64,000 nt of DNA from an uncultured Lachnospiraceae bacterium (GCA_910578475.1 CAJTRK010000006.1:62001-126000), one strand, 5' to 3'. Counted from the first letter of the stretch, positions 41,442 to 50,189 are shown. Numbers and translations are program-made. Notes: generated from the sequence alone by a model not told the origin.

Positions 41442-42434
41442 CTTTTTCTTAAAAACCGACTGCCGCGCGCCGTGCATCTTTTCATGATGCTTCATCACAT
41501 CGTCGGCCGCGTCCATCCGCAGTCCCGCGTCGATAAAATCACAGTTCCTGCAGAACGGATAATTCTGCCGTCCGTCTTTGACCGCATCCCGCAGCTTCCG
41601 GTAGCTTTCGCTGTTCCATCCGTCTTTTAAAGACACATTATGCAAATCGGCCAGGTCTGTCACTTCGAAATTATCGCAGCAGCATATGCCGAGTTTTCCG
41701 TTCGGCATAATCCACATATCCGTAAAAGGCATCAGACATGTTTCTTTAATGACCTTTCCTTTTGACTGCTTATTCGGTGCGCTGCCCGCACGATTGGTCA
41801 GGACTTCCTTCAAATAACGAATCTGAATTAAAATATCCACATCGCCAAATTCTTCCGGATGCGCCTTTACATATTCATATATAACCCGGATATTTTCGTG
41901 CATCTTCATATCCAGACAGTAATTATTGATAATCAGCTGGTCCACATAAGGAACTATCTTCTTCACCTTATCGATATCCAGAAGCAGCCCGTTCGTTGAC
42001 ATGAAAATAAACGCGTCGGGCAGTTTTTCCCGCGCATACTGATGAAACTCGACGATACGCTTGTCCAGCCAGGGTTCGTTATTTCCGTATAAAGTCAGAT
42101 GTCCCTTATAATTCCATTCCTGCAGCTGGTCGATAATGGAATAATAAAGTTCGTCCGGCATCCTCATATAAGGCCGTTTCTCCGCATGAATATTCGCCGT
42201 GCAGAACTCGCAGGTACTGTTGCACCGATTCACCGTTTCCAGATTGACAACGACCGGATGCGGCGCCTCTTTCGTTTTTTCCAGCTGACCGTAAAAATAT
42301 TCGATATAGCGCTTCTGCTGCTTCCTTCTCGTCAGAAACTGCAGTTTCAGATAACTTTCACTGGAAATTCTTGGCAGATATTTTCTTGCATTCCATCCAA
42401 GCACCCCCGCAAAATTGTGTATTCTAATCGCCAT
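41439..42434 (-). CDS. radical SAM / SPASM-type enzyme
   Basis: 331 residues. Radical SAM cluster motif CNSTCEFC (C-x3-C-x2-C, about residues 71-78), LTLYGNNEPW as the SAM-binding strand, and a Cys-rich C-terminus (GICCCDNFE and FCRNCDF) like a SPASM auxiliary-cluster domain. Such enzymes in glycan islands may modify a sugar or a peptide. No precursor peptide was found nearby. ATG follows GGAGG at 6 nt. It sits between a large membrane protein and an SGNH lipoprotein on the same strand. Substrate unknown. Confidence 0.88.
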   Translation of the reverse strand: MAIRIHNFAGVLGWNARKYLPRISSESYLKLQFLTRRKQQKRYIEYFYGQLEKTKEAPHPVVVNLETVNRCNSTCEFCTANIHAEKRPYMRMPDELYYSIIDQLQEWNYKGHLTLYGNNEPWLDKRIVEFHQYAREKLPDAFIFMSTNGLLLDIDKVKKIVPYVDQLIINNYCLDMKMHENIRVIYEYVKAHPEEFGDVDILIQIRYLKEVLTNRAGSAPNKQSKGKVIKETCLMPFTDMWIMPNGKLGICCCDNFEVTDLADLHNVSLKDGWNSESYRKLRDAVKDGRQNYPFCRNCDFIDAGLRMDAADDVMKHHEKMHGARQSVFKKK

Positions 42435-42486
42435 GATTGTCCTCCATTCCTGTGCCGGGCAGGCATCTGCCTGCGCCTTCTTTCTG

Positions 42487-44253
42487 TCATTTTACCATAT
42501 ATACATAAATCGTGTAGCTTTCATCTTCCGATGTATAACTCCCTGACAGAATAAGCCCCGTTTCTTCCGCATTATCAAGTTCTATTCTGGAAAAAAGATA
42601 TTTCCCGCCCAGAGCTTTCATGCTTTCCGCATCCATATAAATCGTCCGGTCCGTCGCCTGAATGCTTTTGGTCGCGCGCACGATGCTCGAATCGGTTCCT
42701 GAATATAAATACGCCCGGGCGCCCCATTCGTCATAGTAAATCCGGCTTTCTTCCACCCGTTCTAACGCCGGAGCGATAATTTTCCGAAAATCTTCTTTAT
42801 ACTGCTGCGCATAGAACCCGAGATAACCGTCCAACGTAGCGATTCCGTTGTATTCCAGAACCGCCGGATGCAGTCCGTAAGCCAACGACCACTCTCCCTC
42901 GTAGGCAATCTCTTCTTTTATCCTCTCAAATAAATCTACCGCATAGAACTGCTCATAGTCAAGCTCATCCACTTCCGTTCCGTGGAAATATTCATATGCG
43001 CGGTAATAACAGGTGTAATATAAATCGTTATATCTGCCCGGCGATAAAATAACAATCAATATTGCAATGCAGATTATCAGATTGGCGCCCCACATTTGTA
43101 TGACACCCATGTCATAAATCCTTATTAAGACAAGGAACAGCGCGCAGTACCATAAAAACGGATTGAAAAACACCGTCCGGTTAAACTGCCAGCCCTCTAA
43201 AGGCGGCACAAGCGTTTCCACAATCCTTCTGACGGAACCGCAGTCATACAGCCCATATATCACACTGTTAAAGACGAGAAAGAGCATCACAAAATTGAAA
43301 CGGTCTTTCAGAATCCTTTTCGGCTGCTTTTTCAATATATAATATATGTTATTTATCAAAAAATACAACACGCAGACCGGCAGAACGATTTTGCCGTGCA
43401 CACCGTCGGCGTGAAAAATGCCGTCCTTCCATACGGTAAAAATTTCCCGCAGAACTTCTCCCGCCGACAGTTCCGCATTCACAATACTGGAACGAATCGT
43501 CACTTCATCGCTGAGCAGCATTTGCCCGAACAAACGATATTCGCATACCACATAGCCGAGCGCCAGCACGATAATCCCCACAATCAGCGTCCAGGCAGGC
43601 TTTTTATCCCGAATCGAAAGCCACACGGCTGCGATTACCACATAACCCAGAAGAAAGAGTCCCATATAGGAAAAATAAGATACGAGCGGATATAAAAAAA
43701 GCAACCCGTAAAGCCCTTTTGTCGGTTTCCGGTAAATCCGGATGAGCAGATATGCCGCGAGCGGCATGGACGCAAACGCAAATCCGAAAGCCGGAAAAAC
43801 ATTTAAAATTCCGTAAACAAAACCCGTCATATATATCAAAGGCCGGTACACCAGATACTTTTCCGGATATAATTCCTTTGCGAGAAGCCGGAAAGAAACG
43901 ATGGCAATCACGACCTTCAAAAGCAGCCCGAGCACATACGCCGTGAAAGTCGGAAAAATCATATAAAGCATGCTGTACAGCGACAGCTCGGAAGGCAGAT
44001 TATCTCTGCTGATTCCGCCAAGAAACGGCATATCCACGCCATGCTTCCAGAAAGAATCCGTATTTTTCAGCATCTGAAACTGCGCCAGAAACAAATCCAT
44101 ATTGTCGTGAACCGCAATATAACTCCGCTCCCCGAAATACAGAAAGACACCGCCCTCAAGCAGCAGAAAGCCCGCTATCGGAAAAAGGAACCAGTATTTT
44201 GTAAGCCACACGAACCAGGCCTGTTTTTCCAGTTTTTTTACTTGCACAAACAT
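42487..44253 (-). CDS. large polytopic membrane protein, GT-C-like (resembles DUF6044/YkoS)
   Basis: 588 residues: about eleven helices, then an extracellular domain of some 170 residues (GEWSLAYGLHPAVLEYNG, YYDEWGARAYLY). Early HDNMD after the first helix is an acidic pair of the GT-C type. It resembles the YkoS-like proteins, a weak recollection. With GtrA downstream of a common promoter it could transfer polyprenyl-linked sugars outside the membrane. The start ATG 44253 lies in the third of three related copies of the start region (see repeat). Carries TGACA-N4-TGTCA at 43101. Confidence 0.75.
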   Translation of the reverse strand: MFVQVKKLEKQAWFVWLTKYWFLFPIAGFLLLEGGVFLYFGERSYIAVHDNMDLFLAQFQMLKNTDSFWKHGVDMPFLGGISRDNLPSELSLYSMLYMIFPTFTAYVLGLLLKVVIAIVSFRLLAKELYPEKYLVYRPLIYMTGFVYGILNVFPAFGFAFASMPLAAYLLIRIYRKPTKGLYGLLFLYPLVSYFSYMGLFLLGYVVIAAVWLSIRDKKPAWTLIVGIIVLALGYVVCEYRLFGQMLLSDEVTIRSSIVNAELSAGEVLREIFTVWKDGIFHADGVHGKIVLPVCVLYFLINNIYYILKKQPKRILKDRFNFVMLFLVFNSVIYGLYDCGSVRRIVETLVPPLEGWQFNRTVFFNPFLWYCALFLVLIRIYDMGVIQMWGANLIICIAILIVILSPGRYNDLYYTCYYRAYEYFHGTEVDELDYEQFYAVDLFERIKEEIAYEGEWSLAYGLHPAVLEYNGIATLDGYLGFYAQQYKEDFRKIIAPALERVEESRIYYDEWGARAYLYSGTDSSIVRATKSIQATDRTIYMDAESMKALGGKYLFSRIELDNAEETGLILSGSYTSEDESYTIYVYMVK

Positions 44254-44345
44254 ATTTGTCTCTCCGGTCTATTTACTTGTATCAGCATGCTTGCTCTTCG
44301 GGTTTTACCTGTATGAACATACTTGTCTCTCCGGTTTTCCCTGTT
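44245..44345. repeat. triplicated translation-start region
   Basis: On the minus strand three copies of a 32-35-nt unit follow each other. Each has a purine-rich ribosome-like site and an ATG followed by a codon for Phe or Leu, Ile or Val, then CAA/CAG-GTA-AA. ATGs lie at 44320, 44288 and 44253; only the last opens the membrane-protein frame. The first two give peptides of 12 and 16 codons that end within the next unit or the gene start. Confidence 0.75.
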
Positions 44346-44358
44346 GACAGTAGTGTCA
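44345..44358. promoter_or_regulatory. TGACA-N4-TGTCA palindrome at the GtrA stop codon
   Basis: TGACA-GTAG-TGTCA; on the minus strand the TGA at 44358-44356 is the GtrA stop codon. Perfect palindrome, same register as the site at 41428. Confidence 0.55.
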
Positions 44359-44799
44359 TTCTTTCTTATCCTGTTTTTTCTGCGTCTGGAATACGAACAG
44401 CTTCTGTCCGAAAAAGTTCAGGAAAATGAAAATTCCCATACCGAGTATCATTGCCACATTGTCTACGATGACCGGGGGCTGCGAAGACAAAACGTATTCC
44501 ACGAACGGCTGCGCTGCGCCGAAGGCCGTCAGATAGCAGACCAGAATGTTGATTGCAAAACGCCAGGGCAGCCATTTATCCTTGTTTTCCACTTTGAACG
44601 TCACTTTGCTGTTGGCATGATAGGAAAATATGCTGCCGATAATATAAGAAATGCCGCTGGAAAGCCAATAGTTCAAATGAATCAGATTATACAAAAGCGC
44701 CATGATTATCCATCCCAACATCGTATTCATAACGCCTACGATACCAAAATGAATGACCTCCATAATGAACTTTTTATGATGCTCATATAACTCTCTCAA
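44356..44799 (-). CDS. GtrA-family membrane protein
   Basis: About 147 residues with four transmembrane helices. FGIVGVMNTMLGWIIM, SYIIGSIFSYHANSKVTF and LNFFGQKLFVF are family hallmarks. GtrA proteins are thought to flip polyprenyl-phosphate-linked sugars made by GtrB-type enzymes; a GtrB-like gene lies at 55465. The TTG at 44799 (AAAGGAG 12-13 nt before) is the preferred start; a TTG at 44856 would read through the 16-nt repeat. Four bases separate its stop palindrome from the repeat that precedes the next gene. Confidence 0.88.
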   Translation of the reverse strand: MRELYEHHKKFIMEVIHFGIVGVMNTMLGWIIMALLYNLIHLNYWLSSGISYIIGSIFSYHANSKVTFKVENKDKWLPWRFAINILVCYLTAFGAAQPFVEYVLSSQPPVIVDNVAMILGMGIFIFLNFFGQKLFVFQTQKKQDKKE

Positions 44800-44810
44800 T
44801 TTCTTTCGGA

Positions 44811-44915
44811 AACTCCTTTGTTCGCATACTCGCTTTTTCAGATACGCGTATTTCAAATACGCACTTTTTCAAACACTCGCTTTTCAGATACGCGCTTTTT
44901 CAGGCATATTTGCCG
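44811..44915. repeat. 16-nt degenerate tandem repeat upstream of GtrA
   Basis: On the minus strand about six units of the form GCGTATCTGAAAAA (14-17 nt, with changes to GAGTGTTTG and TGCGTATTTG) stand in a row immediately before the GtrA ribosome site. Similar in kind, not in sequence, to the repeats before the next two genes of the group. Confidence 0.7.
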
Positions 44916-44916
44916 C

Positions 44917-44945
44917 TTGTGAAAAAGAATTTCTTTCGCTATAAT
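44917..44945 (+). promoter_or_regulatory. promoter of the VOC gene
   Basis: TTGTGA (44917-44922) and TATAAT (44940-44945) at 17-bp spacing, about 100 bp before the ATG at 45048. Confidence 0.75.
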
Positions 44946-45047
44946 AAACTCTGTAAATAAAAGCATTTTTATTAATCAGTGCAGAAATAATACAACCATA
45001 CTCTAATATACACAATTCTGACACATTTATCAATAAGGGAGATTGTT

Positions 45048-45461
45048 ATGCCGGCATTAAAAGTACATCACATTGGATATCTTGTTAAAAAAATGGAAGC
45101 TGCGACCCGCTCTTTTGAAGCGCTTGGGTATGAAATCACGCAGCCGGCCACATATGACGAAATCCGCAAAATCCATATCTGCTTTCTGGAAAAAGACGGA
45201 TACCGCATCGAACTGGTATCTCCTGCCTCCGAAGATTCGGTCGTTTCCGGCCTGATAAAAAAATTTAAAAACAGCCCCTATCATATTTGTTATGAAACGG
45301 AACAGTTCGACAAAGACTATCAGGAGCTGATAAACGGGGGTTTTGTATCCATTGACACCCCGACGCCCGCGCCGGCGCTTCAGGGAAGAAACGTCGTATT
45401 TCTGATGAACGCCTCTATGGGAATGATAGAATTGCTGCAAAGTGAAAACGCAGGCTCTTAA
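45048..45461 (+). CDS. VOC-family protein, methylmalonyl-CoA epimerase-like
   Basis: 137 residues forming two beta-alpha-beta-beta-beta halves of the vicinal-oxygen-chelate fold. Metal ligands appear as His in VHHIGYLV, the acidic block YRIELV, His in PYHICYE and Glu in MIELLQ. The sequence is closest in layout to methylmalonyl-CoA epimerase/glyoxalase relatives, but context (acyl carrier protein and SGNH genes nearby) suggests an acyl-modification role. ATG follows AAGGGAG. Its stop lies in the loop of a terminator hairpin. Confidence 0.83.
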   Translation: MPALKVHHIGYLVKKMEAATRSFEALGYEITQPATYDEIRKIHICFLEKDGYRIELVSPASEDSVVSGLIKKFKNSPYHICYETEQFDKDYQELINGGFVSIDTPTPAPALQGRNVVFLMNASMGMIELLQSENAGS

Positions 45462-45475
45462 GCCTGCGCTTCTTT
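45449..45475 (+). terminator. terminator overlapping the VOC stop codon
   Basis: CGCAGGCT and AGCCTGCG form an 8-bp stem with a 4-nt loop, then CTTCTTTC. The stop codon TAA is partly in the loop. Confidence 0.75.
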
Positions 45476-45523
45476 CAGTAAGACAAATAAATTCAAGACG
45501 AATCCATCGATGCAAATAATCGC

Positions 45524-45766
45524 CTATGATATCTGGCTTAAAATAATATCTGCCATTTCTCCGACATTTTTCATGGCTACTATCTGCCCCATATGAAACT
45601 TCATGCCAAATTCCTGCTCTACCGCCGCCAGCAGATTAATATGTTCCAAAGAATCCCACTCCTCGATATCATCCGCCGTGGTTCCATCTGTTACCGTAAT
45701 TTCTTCGTCGTCAAAAACGTCACGGAAAACTTCATTTAATCTCTCAAAAACTTCTTCTCTGCTCAT
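45524..45766 (-). CDS. stand-alone acyl carrier protein
   Basis: 80 residues. The four-helix carrier domain shows EEWDSLEHINLL with the phosphopantetheine Ser in DSLE, preceded by DDIEE and followed by FGMKFHMGQIVAM. It differs from a fatty-acid-synthase AcpP (usual DSLDTVE) and from DltC. No ligase, ketosynthase or pantetheinyl transferase gene is next to it, so its loading enzyme is elsewhere. It follows the SGNH gene at 45892 by 125 bp on the same strand. ATG 45766 preferred over upstream frames. Perhaps feeds acyl groups to an MBOAT or glycan ligase. Confidence 0.9.
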   Translation of the reverse strand: MSREEVFERLNEVFRDVFDDEEITVTDGTTADDIEEWDSLEHINLLAAVEQEFGMKFHMGQIVAMKNVGEMADIILSQIS

Positions 45767-45891
45767 CGCAATACCTGTGCCTTTCCGCCTTTCCTCAGTC
45801 TGTGATTCAACGTATCTTTCCTGCCGGTCGGCTGTCCGCCGGCTTATTGATATCACTATAACTGATTTTTGCCCCTTATGCAATAAATTAT

Positions 45892-47073
45892 CTATTCTTC
45901 CGGATAAAAATCTTTCATAATTTTGCGTGATAAGTCCTCCGCATATTTCCGCCGGCCTTCCGAAGTAAGATGGATGCCGTCCTCCAGGTAGTCATCCGCC
46001 GTATAAGCATCGATGCCGCTCACTTCAAAAGCATTGTACAAAAGAACATTGTCCTCCCTGTGCTGGTCGTATACATACCCGCAGGCTCTGGCGTATTCTA
46101 TCAGCGTCCCGTAACCGTAATCAAGCGAATAACCGTCGCCCATAAAAGTCTCTCCATTAAAGAACTGGCAGTAATGCGGCGCTATCAGCAGTATTTTGGC
46201 ATCCGGATACGCATCTCGGAGTTTTCTTATGGCTTCTTCCAACGCGCCTCCATAAGTATATGCCTCATCCATATTTCTTTTCTCGCCGTTCGGCAGATAT
46301 ATGCTGGTCGGAATCTTCGAGAGGAAATCATTGATTCCATACTCGATGACAAAGTAATCGGTCTTGGAAAAATCGCATGTTTTCATCAGTTCCCCGGCTT
46401 TATAATTATCAAAAATTTTGGTATCGATTCTTCCCGTAATCGCATTGACAACGCCGAGCAGGCATCTGGAATCCCATTGCGGATAATCCATGCTCTCCCC
46501 GGGAAGGAGCGCCGCCGTCGTTCCGCCCATCGACAGGTTATAGACTTTCGCATTGCAGTTCTGGGAAATCAGATATGCCACACCGTCATATTCGCGGGTA
46601 CTGTCCAAAATACTGTCCCCCATGAAAACAATCTGCATATCTTTTTCGTCTTCTTCCGGCGTTTCGGCCTGTGCTGCCTCGTTATCACCGGACGCGTCCT
46701 GCTGTGCCGCTCCTTCTGTTCCGGCAGCGGTTTCCGGCGCGTCTGTTCCCGTATCAACCGAGGTGAGATTGGTAATCTGTCCCTGTTCTGCGGAAGTGTT
46801 TTCCAGCTCCGCCTCCGGGGCTGCCTGCGCCGTGTCCTTGCTTCCCGCATCCTCCTGCACCTTTTCAAGCGCCTGAAGCGTTTCGGCGTTACGCTCTTCC
46901 AGCGCAATCCGCTCCTGCTCCAGCCGAAGCTTCTCCTGTCCGTAAATAATCTCTATCAGGGCAAGAATACAGAAACCTATCATAACACAGAGCAATATGA
47001 CTTTCCCGTAATAACGATTTCTTCTCCGGTTCCCTCTTTCCGGTCTTTTGGGTTCTCTTATTCTATAATCCAT
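45892..47073 (-). CDS. membrane-anchored SGNH/GDSL hydrolase
   Basis: 393 residues: Arg-rich start, transmembrane helix (about 24-44), coiled-coil (LEQERIALEERNAETL), a low-complexity Ala/Glu/Thr linker (about 75-145), then the SGNH domain with block I FMGDSILD, block III IEYGINDF and block V DGIHLTSEG. Probably an extracellular esterase or acyltransferase for the wall polymer. ATG follows GGAGG. The gene upstream is divergent. Confidence 0.92.
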   Translation of the reverse strand: MDYRIREPKRPERGNRRRNRYYGKVILLCVMIGFCILALIEIIYGQEKLRLEQERIALEERNAETLQALEKVQEDAGSKDTAQAAPEAELENTSAEQGQITNLTSVDTGTDAPETAAGTEGAAQQDASGDNEAAQAETPEEDEKDMQIVFMGDSILDSTREYDGVAYLISQNCNAKVYNLSMGGTTAALLPGESMDYPQWDSRCLLGVVNAITGRIDTKIFDNYKAGELMKTCDFSKTDYFVIEYGINDFLSKIPTSIYLPNGEKRNMDEAYTYGGALEEAIRKLRDAYPDAKILLIAPHYCQFFNGETFMGDGYSLDYGYGTLIEYARACGYVYDQHREDNVLLYNAFEVSGIDAYTADDYLEDGIHLTSEGRRKYAEDLSRKIMKDFYPEE

Positions 47074-47240
47074 TTATTATCCTCCATTCTTACCCGGCAT
47101 ATGAATCCGGGCAGCGCGAAAACGCTTTGACTTTGCGGACACCTTTATAGTTTTAACTATAACACATTTTTCCGTTTCCGGGTACTTCTATCCTAATTAT
47201 TAATGAAACCTTTCGATTTTCTTAATATTTCGCTCCGCTC

Positions 47241-47270
47241 TTGTAACACCGCCTTTTTATAGTATATAAT
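47241..47270 (+). promoter_or_regulatory. promoter of the membrane-protein gene at 47322
   Basis: TTGTAA (47241-47246) and TATAAT (47265-47270) at 18-bp spacing. The rest of the 248-bp divergent gap includes a TTATAGTT/AACTATAA inverted repeat near 47152-47169. Confidence 0.72.
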
Positions 47271-47313
47271 AAATAAATTGCTAATATGTATCCTCTATTA
47301 TTTCCGAAGGGAA

Positions 47314-47327
47314 TGACACAAATGTCA
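47314..47327. promoter_or_regulatory. TGACA-N4-TGTCA palindrome containing the start codon
   Basis: TGACA-CAAA-TGTCA. The inner ATG (47322-47324) is the best start of the downstream gene, with AAGGG 10 nt before it. A protein bound here would cover the ribosome start. Confidence 0.6.
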
Positions 47328-49136
47328 TATTTATACAGAAAAAAAGAAGACAAACTGAAACATTTATCTTTTGCCCCAAAAGAACCTTTTTCACCGCTCC
47401 GCCGCCATGCGGACAAGCCGGTCTTTTTTTTATTCCTTGCCGCATTTTATCTGTTTCTTCTTTTGTTTATCCGGCCGGTAGACGGCATAAATGACGACTG
47501 GGGCATGTACAGCACGCTTTCGGGCGCCTATACGGGAACCCCGAACGCGCATGTGCTGTTTTTCCTCTATCCGTTATCCTGGCTTCTTTGCAGACTGTAT
47601 CAGCTTAACAGCAGTATCCCCTGGTTCGGTCTTTTTCAGCATGCGGTTCATATATGCTGCATCTGGCTCCTTTATGCCAGATGTCTTCATCTCTGGAAAA
47701 AAAAGCATTCCGATTCCGAACCGATACTGCTCCCTGCCCTTTCCATTCTGGCCATCCTCTTTTTCATTGTGGACCTGAATGTTCTCAGCGAGGCGCAATA
47801 TACTACGACCGCAGGTTTTGCGGCTGCTTCCGCGCTGTTTTATTTTATTACGACCAAATCCGACGAAAGCATTTCTCTTTTTTTAAAAGGTAATATTCCG
47901 ACATTCCTGCTCGCATGGCTGGCTTTCAGCATGCGCCAGAATGTCCTTTTTATGATGATGCCGATTGCCGGTATGCTGTGGCTTTCCAAATGGCTGTTAG
48001 CCAGCCGCCGCACTTGCGGCAGCTACTTTCTGAAGCTCTTTTCTTTTGCCCTGATTCTCGCCGCCGGCATGGGCATCCTTTACAGCCTTCATATGAACGC
48101 ATATGCCGAAGAAAAATGGGCCGATTTTATTCAAATCAATCATTACAGGGAACGGATTGGAGATTTTTATACCTGGCCGGAATATGAAGAATGTTCGGCC
48201 GAAATAACCGCGCTCGGCCTCGACGAAGAATCCTACGGTTATATCAGAGGCGGCGCTCCCTATATCGGTTACCGGCTGAGTCTCCAGGACTGGGAACAGC
48301 TGCACCGGATTGCCAAAGACTGCTACCGGGCACGCACTTCCGTAACGGAATGCCTGAAAAATATTCTGACAGGAAGCCTGAATGTCTTTCTCTATCAGAA
48401 CGGCATGCAGCCTTTGAACCTCTGCGTCGCTTTTCTTCTGCTCCTTACGCCGGTTCTTTCTCTGTACCGGCGCAATATCGTCTCCTTTTTTGTCTATCTT
48501 TTTTATCTGACAGGGAGAACTTTTACATGGTGCTATATATTATATCAGGGACGCTTTCCCAAACGAATTATCCAGCCGCTTTTTACCGCCGATTTTATGG
48601 TGCTTGCCGGCATCCTGCTCGCGTTTAACCTGATTCGTCTGACGAGGAAAAAGACCTGTGCGTTCGCACTTTCCTGCATCGTCCTTTTATCTGCCATTTC
48701 CGTGTACGCCACCAAAACGGATATCGATGCTTCCTATCATGCCAATCAAAGCGTCTGGGAGGGCTTAAAAGAATATTGTTACAGTCATCCGGATTCTTTT
48801 TATATCTGGACGAGCGGAAGCAACACGCTGGACAACTACTGTGAATCGCCTTTCAGTATGACGCTTGATACTTACCAGAATTTCTTTTATACAAATTGGG
48901 GCGTGGTCTGCAATCCGAACAGCCGCACCAAACTGGCCAGACACGGCATAGAAGAATTTGGCGCGGACCTCGTGGCAAATGAAAATGTCTTCTTTATCTT
49001 TGAAGAGGGGCTCTATCACAAAGAACTTCCTGTCATCATGTATTTCAGGCATACCTATGGCGTTGACTGCGAAGTTACAGACAGCTTTCAGGCAGGCGAA
49101 CGGACTTATGAGGTATATCGGCTGATTGAGCGATAG
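47322..49136 (+). CDS. polytopic membrane protein of unknown function, GT-C-like
   Basis: 604 residues with about 10-12 helices and a C-terminal extracellular part of about 130 residues (YIWTSGSNTLDNYCES). After the first helix comes DGINDDWGMY, an acidic pair typical of GT-C enzymes that take polyprenyl-linked donors. The layout resembles oligosaccharide polymerases or GtrC-type transferases; I could not name a family. Start ATG 47322 lies in a palindrome; upstream ATG 47286 has no ribosome site. Own promoter. Ends before a short tandem repeat. Confidence 0.72.
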   Translation: MSYLYRKKEDKLKHLSFAPKEPFSPLRRHADKPVFFLFLAAFYLFLLLFIRPVDGINDDWGMYSTLSGAYTGTPNAHVLFFLYPLSWLLCRLYQLNSSIPWFGLFQHAVHICCIWLLYARCLHLWKKKHSDSEPILLPALSILAILFFIVDLNVLSEAQYTTTAGFAAASALFYFITTKSDESISLFLKGNIPTFLLAWLAFSMRQNVLFMMMPIAGMLWLSKWLLASRRTCGSYFLKLFSFALILAAGMGILYSLHMNAYAEEKWADFIQINHYRERIGDFYTWPEYEECSAEITALGLDEESYGYIRGGAPYIGYRLSLQDWEQLHRIAKDCYRARTSVTECLKNILTGSLNVFLYQNGMQPLNLCVAFLLLLTPVLSLYRRNIVSFFVYLFYLTGRTFTWCYILYQGRFPKRIIQPLFTADFMVLAGILLAFNLIRLTRKKTCAFALSCIVLLSAISVYATKTDIDASYHANQSVWEGLKEYCYSHPDSFYIWTSGSNTLDNYCESPFSMTLDTYQNFFYTNWGVVCNPNSRTKLARHGIEEFGADLVANENVFFIFEEGLYHKELPVIMYFRHTYGVDCEVTDSFQAGERTYEVYRLIER

Positions 49137-49170
49137 AAATTGGCGATAGAAATCAGGCGATAAAAATTGG
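49130..49170. repeat. 13-14-nt tandem repeat over the stop codon
   Basis: Three units of GCGATAGAAATTG (with one change each) run across the stop codon of the membrane-protein gene. Very short, probably slippage. Confidence 0.6.
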
Positions 49171-49174
49171 GCGC

Positions 49175-49220
49175 AAAAAATGCCGGACTGTTTTCTCAAC
49201 GTAGGACTTACAATCCGGCA
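49175..49220 (-). terminator. terminator of the GT2 gene at 49239
   Basis: On the minus strand TGCCGGATTG and CAGTCCGGCA pair (one mismatch) around a 20-nt loop and are followed by TTTTTT. It lies about 20 bp beyond the gene's stop. Confidence 0.8.
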
Positions 49221-49238
49221 CAAGCTCTCTAATTATGA

Positions 49239-50189
49239 TTATGCTGCCTGTTTCTTATTCAGATTGCGCATGACAAGCGCATAGCGGTATTCGAAATCAC
49301 GTCTGTTTTTCAAGGCCATATTGGACAGAATCAAACCTGCAAAGAACGACTGTACTGCGGCAAGACCGATAAAACCACAGACGAACAATGTCGGGAAACG
49401 CAGTACGAGTCCCGTTTCCAGATAAGAAATCAGAATCGGAACGAACAGCAGAATCGCAATAAGCGCCAGAACCGCCGCACAGGCGCCGAAAAATCCGAAC
49501 GGCTTATAATCCCGGTAAAGCTTTACGATAGTGCGTATCACCCGGAATCCGTCCGAAAAAGTATTCAGCTTTGACTCACTTCCTTCCGGCCGGTCTCTGT
49601 AATCCACGATAACATTCTCAATCTGCAGATTGTTATATACGGCATGAATCGTCATTTCCGTCTCAATCTCAAAACCGGTGGAAAGCACCGGAAAAGTCTT
49701 GGCAAATCCGTAACTGAACGCTCTGTACCCCGTCATAATGTCTTTGATATCGCATCGGAAAAGCTTATTGATACCACTGCGGACGATGCTGTTTCCAAAA
49801 TTATGAAAGGGACGCTTGTTTTCCGTAAAATATGTGGAAGAAAGTCTGTCACCCACTACCATATCCGCATTGTGATGCAGAACCTTGTCCGCCATTTCCC
49901 TGGCATATTCCATCGGATAAGTATCGTCGCCGTCTACCATAATATAGCATTCCGCCTCTATTTCACGAAACATACGGCGGATAACATTTCCTTTTCCCTG
50001 CATATGCTCGTATCTTATCTGTGCGCCCGCTTCCGCCGCAAACTCCACGGTACGGTCTTTGGAATTATTATCATATACATAAATGACCGCCTCCGGCAGC
50101 GCCGCTTTGGCGTCTTTCACGACTTTGGCGATTGTCTTCTCTTCATTATAACATGGAATCAGAACTGCTATTTTATCCATTCCGTTCAA
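49239..50189 (-). CDS. GT2 polyprenyl-phosphate glycosyltransferase (DPM1/GtrB-like) with C-terminal helices
   Basis: About 316 residues. The GT-A domain has AVLIPCYNEEKTI, VYDNNSKDRT, the metal-binding MVDGDDTYP and TGYRAFSYGF; two transmembrane helices follow near 230-300 (VLALIAILLFVPIL and CGFIGLAAVQSFF). Such enzymes load a sugar onto undecaprenyl phosphate for flipping and transfer outside. GtrA at 44356 or the GT-C-like protein at 47322 could be partners. The start is either TTG 50189 (AAAGGGG 4-5 nt before) or ATG 50180. Confidence 0.9.
   Translation of the reverse strand: MNGMDKIAVLIPCYNEEKTIAKVVKDAKAALPEAVIYVYDNNSKDRTVEFAAEAGAQIRYEHMQGKGNVIRRMFREIEAECYIMVDGDDTYPMEYAREMADKVLHHNADMVVGDRLSSTYFTENKRPFHNFGNSIVRSGINKLFRCDIKDIMTGYRAFSYGFAKTFPVLSTGFEIETEMTIHAVYNNLQIENVIVDYRDRPEGSESKLNTFSDGFRVIRTIVKLYRDYKPFGFFGACAAVLALIAILLFVPILISYLETGLVLRFPTLFVCGFIGLAAVQSFFAGLILSNMALKNRRDFEYRYALVMRNLNKKQAA

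Noticed and set aside
45970..47130. 386-codon plus-strand frame
   Set aside because: Lies fully opposite the SGNH gene, whose motifs are intact; no recognisable domain.
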